In this document: in pieces, positions 1 through 5,365 of the stretch
Layout of the letters: every line of letters starts with the position of its first letter
Numbering within the stretch: position 1 is the stretch's first letter
NCBI GenBank assembly: GCA_022600695.1
Contig: JAHZJY010000212.1
Coordinates: forward strand, 1-21,827
Source of the DNA: Actinomycetes bacterium
Lineage (GTDB): Bacteria; Actinomycetota; Actinomycetes; Mycobacteriales; Mycobacteriaceae
Reading direction: 5' to 3'
Length of the DNA stretch: 21,827 nt
Position numbers and translations under genes: made by a program
The notes under the pieces: model-generated
Databases searched by the model: none
Told to the model about the DNA's origin: nothing
Seen by the model: the letters and a program-made list of their open reading frames with translations, nothing else

Positions 1-824
1 CCGAGGATCACCAACCGGCCCGAATCATCAAAGCGCCCAATGTCATCGGTGTGGAACCAGCCCGGTTCGCTGAACGGGTCGGGGTCCGGCGGGTTGCGGT
101 AGCCGACGGCCAGGGTGGCCCCGCCGATCACGACACTGCCGATACCGTCCCGCCCGCCGGAGTCGTCCCCGGAGTTTTCGAGGCGCACCTCAACCCCGTC
201 AAGGGGCAGCCCGTCGTACACGCAACCGCCGGCGGTCTCGCTGGAGCCGTAGCTGCGCACCACGGTGATCCCGGCGCCGGTGGCGCTGTCGAGCACCGGC
301 CGGGGGGCCGGGCCGCCGCCGAGCAGTACCGCGTCCAACTGCGCGAGTGCCGCGGTGGCGGCCGGGTCGGTCAGTGCCTTCGCCAACTGATTGGCCACCA
401 GTGCGGTGTAGCGGCGTCCGGACCCCAAGTCGTCGATGGCGTTGGGGATTTCAGTGACGTCGAAACCCCGCGAGACATTGATTTCCACCGGCACCGTGCC
501 GGCCAGCAGGCTGCGGACCAACACCTGGATGCCGGCGATGTGATGCGGCGGTAGCGCCAGCAGCCAGGTGCCCGGCCCGCCGAGGCGGTCATGACAGGCC
601 GAGGCGCTGGCGATCAGGGCGGCCGGGGTCAGCATCGCGCCCTTCGGCGCACCGGTGGTGCCGGAGGTGGGTACCACCAGGGCGACCTCCTCACCGATCT
701 CCTCACCGATGCGGAGCGCGGTGGTCAGTTGCTCACTCGTGCGCAGGTCACCGGCCGGAATCGGGACCAGCGGGGCATCGCGACCGTCGAGCACCCCCCG
801 TAGGACGGCAAGCAGGGACAGCAC
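1..824 (-). CDS. menE: o-succinylbenzoate--CoA ligase MenE, C-terminus cut by window edge
   Basis: MenE activates o-succinylbenzoate with ATP and forms its CoA thioester in menaquinone synthesis. About 274 codons are visible on the minus strand; the reading frame is open to position 1, so the C-terminal domain with the catalytic lysine lies outside. The frame contains the ANL-superfamily P-loop LVVPTSGTTGAPKGAML, a middle stretch LLGGGPAPRPVLDSA, the motif YGSSETAGGCVYDG and GWFHTDDIG near the edge. It closely resembles M. tuberculosis Rv0542c as recalled. The start is uncertain. The first GTG after the upstream in-frame stop is at 824, and a second GTG at 794 lines up with the recalled Rv0542c start. 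Neither has a clear Shine-Dalgarno, and residues coded upstream of 824 (TLRALTIPP) look like MenE sequence but have no ATG, GTG or TTG. It follows the DUF3349 gene by about 40 nt and is probably co-transcribed with it. Confidence 0.93.
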   Translation of the reverse strand, partial: MLSLLAVLRGVLDGRDAPLVPIPAGDLRTSEQLTTALRIGEEIGEEVALVVPTSGTTGAPKGAMLTPAALIASASACHDRLGGPGTWLLALPPHHIAGIQVLVRSLLAGTVPVEINVSRGFDVTEIPNAIDDLGSGRRYTALVANQLAKALTDPAATAALAQLDAVLLGGGPAPRPVLDSATGAGITVVRSYGSSETAGGCVYDGLPLDGVEVRLENSGDDSGGRDGIGSVVIGGATLAVGYRNPPDPDPFSEPGWFHTDDIGRFDDSGRLVIL

Positions 825-862
825 CGATGGGCACGGCGGAATGGTGAGAGCGCGAAGAGTGG

Positions 863-1165
863 TTATCCCGGTGCCTCGCCGTCCCGGGGATCATCCAGCG
901 GCCAGCCGTGCACGACCAGTTTCGCCCGTACCCGTTCCACATCGGACGGGGCCGGCAGCTGATCGGTGATCCGGACGATCTCCGATCCGATGTCGACGAA
1001 GCCGGGCTCGGGAAGATGTTTGAGCTGGCGCGCCACTTCGATGACCTCGTCGCTGGTCAGCCGGCGGGCCAGCAGGGCCAGGATCGGCAGATAGTCGTTC
1101 TCCGGAACGCCGTTCGGGTAGCCGGAACGCAGCCAGGACACGATGCCGGTGAGGAATCGATTCAC
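863..1165 (-). CDS. DUF3349 family small protein (copy A)
   Basis: A 100-residue cytosolic protein of the mycobacterial DUF3349 family, the family of Rv0543c; its function is unknown. The conserved core WLRSGYPNGVPENDYLPILALL is followed by a helical region and the C-terminal motif GWPLDD. The start is GTG at 1165, with a strong ribosome site GGAGGAG six bases upstream. It ends about 40 nt before menE on the same strand, so the two are probably one transcript. A paralogue lies at 3005-3319 on the opposite strand, beyond pitA. The two share WLR-GYP-GVP--DY-P-LALL and GWPL-D but differ elsewhere, so they are not a recent copy. A GC-rich hairpin sits directly before the ribosome site. Confidence 0.9.
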   Translation of the reverse strand: MNRFLTGIVSWLRSGYPNGVPENDYLPILALLARRLTSDEVIEVARQLKHLPEPGFVDIGSEIVRITDQLPAPSDVERVRAKLVVHGWPLDDPRDGEAPG

Positions 1166-1178
1166 CTGCGTCTCCTCC

Positions 1179-1204
1179 GGACGGGGGCGCCCCGGGGGGC
1201 GTCC
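1179..1204 (-). promoter_or_regulatory. GC-rich leader hairpin before the DUF3349 copy A / menE transcript
   Basis: On the minus strand GGACG (1204-1200) can pair with CGTCC (1183-1179), and the sequence between contains the perfect 10-bp palindrome GGGGCGCCCC (1184-1193). The structure ends directly before the GGAGGAG ribosome site (1178-1172). A TACACT -10-like box at 1235-1230 would start the RNA shortly upstream of the hairpin. A role in translation or transcription control is inferred only. Confidence 0.35.
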
Positions 1205-1224
1205 GTTGGATCCAGATTGCGTGG

Positions 1225-1279
1225 TTGGGAGTGTAGTGGGTGGGAGTGTCTTTAGCCGGTATCGAGGGCCGGTATCGAG
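1225..1279. promoter_or_regulatory. two pairs of direct repeats in the menE-side/pitA divergent spacer
   Basis: The 273-bp spacer between the divergent DUF3349 copy A and pitA genes (1166-1438) holds two repeat pairs. TGGGAGTGT occurs at 1226-1234 and 1241-1249 (period 15). GCCGGTATCGAG occurs at 1255-1266 and 1268-1279 (period 13), followed by a partial relative, CTAACCGGC. Short direct repeats at this spacing are typical of response-regulator operators, and phosphate-responsive control of pitA would make sense, but no match to a named box can be claimed. The rest of the spacer (1280-1438) is relatively AT-rich near 1318-1360 and contains no convincing gene. Confidence 0.35.
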
Positions 1280-1438
1280 CTAACCGGCGCTGCGCACGCG
1301 GATGGGCGAACGCCCGGCATAGTTTTGGTTAACGGTCGATGAATACCTCTGGATATCAGGCAAACGCCCAGTTCGGAGGTGTCGGCGGGGTTCGCCGAAA
1401 TTAGCCGCCGGAGTCTGCGAAGCCGCAGAATCATGGGC

Positions 1439-2692
1439 ATGGGCACAGAGATGATCATTCTGGTGTTACTTATCGCCACCGCCCTTGCGTTCGACTTCAC
1501 CAACGGCTTCCACGACACCGGCAACGCCATGGCCACCTCCATCGCGACCAGGGCGCTCAAGCCCAAGACCGCGGTCCTGCTGGCCGGGCTGCTGAACCTG
1601 GTCGGTGCCTTCCTCTCGGTGGAGGTGGCCATCACGGTGACCACGGCCGTGCTGCGGGTGCAGGACTCCAAGACCGGTCAGTTGCTTCCCGGTGTCGACC
1701 CCTCCACCGGTCTGACGATCATCTTCGCCGGGCTGATCGGCGGCATCCTGTGGAACCTGTTGACCTGGCTGTTCGGTATCCCCTCGAGTTCCTCGCACGC
1801 CCTGTTCGGCGGTCTGATCGGCGCCGGCCTGGCCGCGCTCGGCCTGGCCGGCGTCAACTGGAGCGGTGTCACCGCGAAGGTGCTGATCCCCGCTGTCGCC
1901 GCGCCGGTGATCGCCGGCCTCGTCGCCGGCTGCGGCACCTGGCTGGTCTACCGGGTCACCCGCAAGGTGCTGCCGCGGCGACGGGAGGAGGGATTCCGCT
2001 GGGGTCAGATAGCCACGGCCTCGCTGGTCGCGCTGGCGCACGGCACCAACGACGCCCAGAAGACGATGGGGGTGATCGCGCTCGCGCTGATCACCACCGG
2101 GCACCTGACCGGCGATGTGAAAGAAGACGGGCTGCCGGTGTGGATCATCTTCAGTTGTGCGGTGGCGATCGCCCTGGGCACCTATCTGGGTGGCTGGCGC
2201 GTCATTCGCACCCTGGGCAAGGGTCTGGTCGAGATCGAGTCGCCGCAGGGGCTGGCCGCCGAGGCGTCATCGGCCGCGATCATCCTGAGTTCCAGCGCTG
2301 CCGGCATGGCGCTGTCGACCACCCACGTCGCCACCGGTTCGATCCTGGGCAGCGGGGTCGGCAAGCCCGGCGCGCAGGTGCGGTGGGCGGTGGCCGGGCG
2401 GATGGCGGTGGCCTGGCTGATCACCCTGCCGTCCGCCGCCCTGGTGGGCGCGCTGTCCTTCTGGCTGTCCTACGGGGTCAAGGGTTTCACCGGTTCGCAG
2501 TTGGCCGGCGACGGACTGATCTTCCTGATCCTGATCGGACTGTCGTTCTACCTGTGGTGGCGGGCGCAGCAACAGAAGGTCGACAGCGGCAATGTCAACG
2601 CCGACTGGGACTCCTCGACGAACTCGGTGGTGCCCGCCGAGACACGGGCGGCCAATGGCGCCGGGGCCGGTCCGGAACTGACGTCGGTCTGA
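1439..2692 (+). CDS. pitA: low-affinity inorganic phosphate transporter PitA
   Basis: A PHO4/PiT-family membrane permease that imports inorganic phosphate, by family as a metal-phosphate complex driven by protons. The N-terminal signature DFTNGFHDTGNAMATSIA and its internal counterpart ALAHGTNDAQKTMGVI are the two inverted-repeat motifs of the family. Other recognisable parts are the GIPSSSSHALFGGLIGA segment and ALSTTHVATGSILGSGVGKP near the second half. About ten hydrophobic segments are visible, and the tail NVNADWDSSTNS matches the recalled Rv0545c tail. Starting at ATG 1439 gives 417 residues, the recalled Rv0545c length; ATG 1433 and ATG 1451 are possible, and none has a strong ribosome site. 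It is followed after 20 bp by the small membrane gene, probably as one transcript. Confidence 0.95.
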   Translation: MGTEMIILVLLIATALAFDFTNGFHDTGNAMATSIATRALKPKTAVLLAGLLNLVGAFLSVEVAITVTTAVLRVQDSKTGQLLPGVDPSTGLTIIFAGLIGGILWNLLTWLFGIPSSSSHALFGGLIGAGLAALGLAGVNWSGVTAKVLIPAVAAPVIAGLVAGCGTWLVYRVTRKVLPRRREEGFRWGQIATASLVALAHGTNDAQKTMGVIALALITTGHLTGDVKEDGLPVWIIFSCAVAIALGTYLGGWRVIRTLGKGLVEIESPQGLAAEASSAAIILSSSAAGMALSTTHVATGSILGSGVGKPGAQVRWAVAGRMAVAWLITLPSAALVGALSFWLSYGVKGFTGSQLAGDGLIFLILIGLSFYLWWRAQQQKVDSGNVNADWDSSTNSVVPAETRAANGAGAGPELTSV

Positions 2693-2712
2693 ACTGAGCG
2701 GAAGGACGGGTA

Positions 2713-2997
2713 ATGCACTATCTGGAGAGCATCCTCACGGTGCTCGGTGTCGGGCTGCTGCTCGGCGCCGGACTGCCGGCGATCTTCTCGGTCGGCATGC
2801 TGGCCTACTCCCACGGCGCCGGCGGCGAAGAAGCCGACCACCGGATCCACCGACCGAACCCGATGCTGAAGTACCTGGGGATTCTGCTGTTCCTGCTGGT
2901 TGCGGTCGTGATCGTGACCGCGGTCGGGTGGATCACCCGGGCGACGATCATGCATCACTTCGGAATTGACCTCTTCCCGATGTTTCCGGCGAAGTGA
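2713..2997 (+). CDS. small two-helix membrane protein downstream of pitA (Rv0544c type)
   Basis: A 94-residue protein with two strongly hydrophobic segments, roughly residues 5-32 and 52-75. They are separated by a polar, histidine-rich loop around SHGAGGEEADHRIHRPNP. It resembles the small transmembrane protein Rv0544c, which also follows pitA in M. tuberculosis. No enzyme motif is visible. The conserved place next to pitA suggests an accessory or stabilising role for the phosphate carrier, but this is inferred from position only. ATG 2713 follows a GGAAGGA ribosome site, and the gene ends 7 bp before the next ATG, so translation is probably coupled. Confidence 0.88.
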   Translation: MHYLESILTVLGVGLLLGAGLPAIFSVGMLAYSHGAGGEEADHRIHRPNPMLKYLGILLFLLVAVVIVTAVGWITRATIMHHFGIDLFPMFPAK

Positions 2998-3004
2998 GGT
3001 AGCG

Positions 3005-3319
3005 ATGTCCGTCGAGCAGCGTGACGGTTTCGTCGACAATGTCGTCGGCTGGCTTCGCGACGGCTATCCGCACGGGGTGCCGCCGAAGGACTATTTTCCG
3101 CTGCTGGCGCTGTTGATGCGGACGTTGACGGAGGCCGAAGTCGTCAAGGCGGCCCGGACCATCGTCCGGCAGAGCGATGTCGACACCCCGGTGACCGAGG
3201 AGCAGATCCGCGACGCGATTCATCAGGTCACCGAGACCGAACCCAATCCGGAGGAGATCCACCAGGTGGCGGCTCGGCTGGCCTCGGTGGGCTGGCCGTT
3301 GGAGGACGGCCGGCCCTGA
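3005..3319 (+). CDS. DUF3349 family small protein (copy B)
   Basis: A 104-residue protein of the same DUF3349 family as copy A. It carries VVGWLRDGYPHGVPPKDYF, a helical acidic middle (TEEQIRDAIHQVTETEPNP) and the terminal GWPLEDGRP. The start is ATG 3005, which has GAGGT just upstream; an upstream in-frame GTG/ATG extension reads back through the preceding gene and is rejected. It is the last gene of the pitA unit. In M. tuberculosis the DUF3349 gene lies between the pitA block and menE, so either copy could be the direct counterpart of Rv0543c. The stop codon lies at the edge of an inverted repeat shared with the convergent gene. Confidence 0.9.
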   Translation: MSVEQRDGFVDNVVGWLRDGYPHGVPPKDYFPLLALLMRTLTEAEVVKAARTIVRQSDVDTPVTEEQIRDAIHQVTETEPNPEEIHQVAARLASVGWPLEDGRP

Positions 3320-3330
3320 CCCGGCCCGGG

Positions 3331-3355
3331 CACCGTCCCCGGCACCGGGGCGGTG
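3331..3355. terminator. bidirectional hairpin between convergent DUF3349 copy B and VOC genes
   Basis: CACCG (3331-3335) pairs with CGGTG (3351-3355), and CCCCG pairs with CGGGG around a GCAC loop, leaving one bulged T at 3336. Outside it, CCTGAC (3315-3320) and GTCAGG (3355-3360) form a further inverted repeat that contains the two TGA stop codons of the convergent genes. There is no T-tract, which is common for mycobacterial terminators. Confidence 0.65.
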
Positions 3356-3730
3356 TCAGGCCCGGCTGTCCCGGCGCAGCGGGTGAGTGCCCGGGATCTG
3401 CACGAAGATCAGGGTGACCCCGTCGGGGTCGGTGATCTGCAGCTCGTGCAGGCCCCACGGTTCCTGGCGGGCTTCGCGGGTGATCTGCACCCCGCGCCCG
3501 GCCAGGTCCTTCTCGACGGCGTACACATCGCGCACCTGCAGCCACAGCGCCGCCGAGGTCGTCTGCGGCTCGCCGTGGCCGGCCAGCTCGATCAGCGACT
3601 GACCGGCGAAAAAGACTGTCCCGCCAGGATATTCACGTGCGATGGCCAAGCCCAGCGTGTCCCGGTAGAACGCCAGTGTGAGCGGGTAGTCGGCCGGTCG
3701 CAGCAGCATCCGGCTCGCGAGTATCTCCAT
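3356..3730 (-). CDS. VOC/glyoxalase-fold protein (Rv0546c type)
   Basis: A 124-residue single-chain vicinal-oxygen-chelate fold protein, similar along its length to recalled Rv0546c. It opens with MEILASRMLLRP, then a helix ADYPLTLAFYRDTLGL, the strand FFAGQSLIELAG, and the closing HELQITDPDGVTLIFVQIP. Metal VOC enzymes bind through His/Glu at four strands. Here Glu of IEL and His of LHEL are present, but the first-strand position is not His and the last is Gln, where recalled Rv0546c has Glu. It may therefore not be a standard glyoxalase I; the substrate is unknown. ATG 3730 has GGAG eight bases upstream. An in-frame ATG at 3754 overlaps the SDR stop as ATGA and would add eight residues. It forms one unit with the SDR gene. 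Confidence 0.87.
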   Translation of the reverse strand: MEILASRMLLRPADYPLTLAFYRDTLGLAIAREYPGGTVFFAGQSLIELAGHGEPQTTSAALWLQVRDVYAVEKDLAGRGVQITREARQEPWGLHELQITDPDGVTLIFVQIPGTHPLRRDSRA

Positions 3731-3750
3731 GGTGGTGTCTCCAGCCTTCT

Positions 3751-4617
3751 TCATCCTCGGGTCGGCTGCATCCGCTGATTCTTCAGCAGTGCGTTGAGAA
3801 CGCCGGGCGCGATGACGTCCAGTGCGCGGGCGCCGACCCCGAAGCGGGGGGCGATGCGTACGGGTCGGTGCCGGGCGGCGTCGATCATCCACTGCGCCGC
3901 CTCCGCTGTGCTCAGCGCGGGCACCCCCTGATAGGCCTTGGTCGGGGCGATCATCGGAGTGGCCACCAGCGGGTAGTAGAGCGTGGTGGAGTGCACACCG
4001 TGGCGGGCCCATTCGGTGTCGATCACCCGGCTCACCGCGCTCAGCGCCGCCTTGGAGGCGTTGTAGACGCCGAACAGCGGCGAGGCCTCGCTGAGCACAC
4101 CCCAGGTCGCGACATTGATGATGTGGCCGTCGCCGCGCTGGATCATGCCCGGGGCCAGACCGCGGATCAGCCGCAGCGGGGAGTAGTAGTTCAGCGTCAT
4201 GGTGCGTTCGACGTCATGCCAGCGGTCCAGCGACTCGGCCAGCGGCCGGCGGATGGACCGGCCGGCATTGTTGACCAGGATGTCCACCCCGCCGAAGCGC
4301 CGCTCCACGGTGCCGGCGAGTTCGTCGACGGCATCGAGGTCGGACAGATCGCACGGGATCGCGGCCACCGTTCCGCCGGTGTCGGCGATCCGCGCGGACA
4401 GCGCATCGAGCAGGTCGGCCCGCCGTGCCACGACGATCACCTCCGCCCCCTCGGCGGCGAACCGTTCGGCTCCCGCCTCGCCGATACCCGAGGACGCCCC
4501 GGTGACCAGCACCCGCTTGCCGCGCAGATCGATGCGGGTCATGGCGGGCAGCCGACGGGGTGGGCGCATCCCGGTCATGGCGATCGCTTCGGTCAGCCGA
4601 CGGCGGAGGGGATTCAC
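3751..4617 (-). CDS. short-chain dehydrogenase/reductase (Rv0547c type)
   Basis: A 288-residue SDR oxidoreductase. The Rossmann motif GKRVLVTGASSGIGEAGAE begins near residue 34, VVARR follows strand two, and NNAGRS is the structural NAG motif. NVATWG supplies the catalytic serine/threonine region, and YNASKAALS is the YxxxK active site. The arginine after strand two suggests NADP(H) preference. The substrate is not known. GTG 4617 is chosen because the N-terminal stretch LRRRLTEAIAMTGMRPP resembles recalled Rv0547c and because a -10 box TAGACT lies eight bases upstream, which fits a leaderless or nearly leaderless start. ATG 4578 and ATG 4542 remain possible. It is followed after 20 bp by the VOC gene. 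Confidence 0.9.
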   Translation of the reverse strand: MNPLRRRLTEAIAMTGMRPPRRLPAMTRIDLRGKRVLVTGASSGIGEAGAERFAAEGAEVIVVARRADLLDALSARIADTGGTVAAIPCDLSDLDAVDELAGTVERRFGGVDILVNNAGRSIRRPLAESLDRWHDVERTMTLNYYSPLRLIRGLAPGMIQRGDGHIINVATWGVLSEASPLFGVYNASKAALSAVSRVIDTEWARHGVHSTTLYYPLVATPMIAPTKAYQGVPALSTAEAAQWMIDAARHRPVRIAPRFGVGARALDVIAPGVLNALLKNQRMQPTRG

Positions 4618-4657
4618 GACTGTCGAGTCTATGGAGGTGTCGGTGTGGGTCCGGACC
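4618..4657 (-). promoter_or_regulatory. candidate promoter and operator palindrome for the SDR-VOC unit
   Basis: On the minus strand TAGACT (4631-4626) fits the mycobacterial -10 consensus TANNNT and lies eight bases before GTG 4617. The perfect 10-bp palindrome GGTCCGGACC (4648-4657) covers the -35 position and could be a repressor site. The rest of the 91-bp gap to the HAD gene shows nothing else clear. Confidence 0.4.
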
Positions 4658-4708
4658 GTAGGGGGCAAAACTACTGCAGGGGTGGACGGGAGCGGCGTGC
4701 GGCGGCGC

Positions 4709-5365
4709 TCAGAGCGGCACGCCCAGCCCGCGCAGCCCGTCCCGTAGCCCGGTGGGCCGCTCGGCGGTGGGCAGCGGGTCCACCAGGACGAATCCGCATC
4801 CGAGTTCGCGGGCGGCGCCGTCGTTCTCCTCGCTGTCGCCCACCATGACGGCGTCCCCCGCGGCAACCCCCAGCCGGTCCAGCGCGATCTCGAAGATCCG
4901 CCGGTCCGGTTTGACGACGCCGACTTCGTACGACAGCACGAACTCGTCGGCACCGGTCCGCGCCGCGGTGAACGCCGGCCGGATGTCGAAGGCGATATTG
5001 GACACCACCGCGGTGCGGACACCCAGCCGTCCCAGCGTGCTCAGCACCGCAACGGTATCCGGGTACGGGGTCCACGACGCCGGGTTCACGCAGCGTTCGT
5101 ACAGCGCCACGGCATGGGGGTCGGTCAGACCCGTCTCGTACAGCGCGTGCAGGTAGGCCTCGCGGTGCAGGGCCGGCTCCAGGTCCCGCTGCAGCCACAC
5201 CCGGTAGGCCTGCTCGGTCATCGTCCGCCCGCCACCGGTCGGGTGGGTCAGACGCTCCATCAGCTCGGTCTGGACGTGGTCGTCGACCTCCATCCCGTCG
5301 AACCAGCGGTCGTCCTCGTCGAGCCGGAACAGGGTGCCGGAGAAATCGAACAGGACCGCCTTCAT
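4709..5365 (-). CDS. HAD-superfamily hydrolase
   Basis: A 218-residue haloacid-dehalogenase-fold hydrolase. Motif I is LFDFSGTLF at residues 5-13, with the nucleophile Asp; the usual second Asp (DxD) is Ser. Motif II is VVSNIAF, motif III the Lys of VGVVKPDRRIFE, and motif IV VMVGDSEENDGAARELG. A helical cap follows motif I. Replacement of the acid/base Asp by Ser raises doubt about ordinary phosphatase activity; the substrate is unknown. ATG 5365 overlaps the stop codon of the fadD8-type gene as ATGA, so the two are translationally coupled and probably act in one process. In M. tuberculosis this place, between the SDR and fadD8 genes, holds menB and a vapBC pair instead. Confidence 0.9.
   Translation of the reverse strand: MKAVLFDFSGTLFRLDEDDRWFDGMEVDDHVQTELMERLTHPTGGGRTMTEQAYRVWLQRDLEPALHREAYLHALYETGLTDPHAVALYERCVNPASWTPYPDTVAVLSTLGRLGVRTAVVSNIAFDIRPAFTAARTGADEFVLSYEVGVVKPDRRIFEIALDRLGVAAGDAVMVGDSEENDGAARELGCGFVLVDPLPTAERPTGLRDGLRGLGVPL

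Noticed and set aside
51..554. 167-residue plus-strand open frame at the left edge
   Set aside because: Lies opposite menE, whose minus-strand translation carries clear ANL motifs.
3730..3754. Earlier ATG 3754 as the VOC gene start, overlapping the SDR stop
   Set aside because: The ribosome site and recalled Rv0546c start both favour ATG 3730, although the overlap start cannot be excluded.
3751..5022. 423-residue frame extending the SDR gene into the HAD gene
   Set aside because: The first 135 residues are the HAD gene in another frame; SDR similarity begins near GTG 4617.
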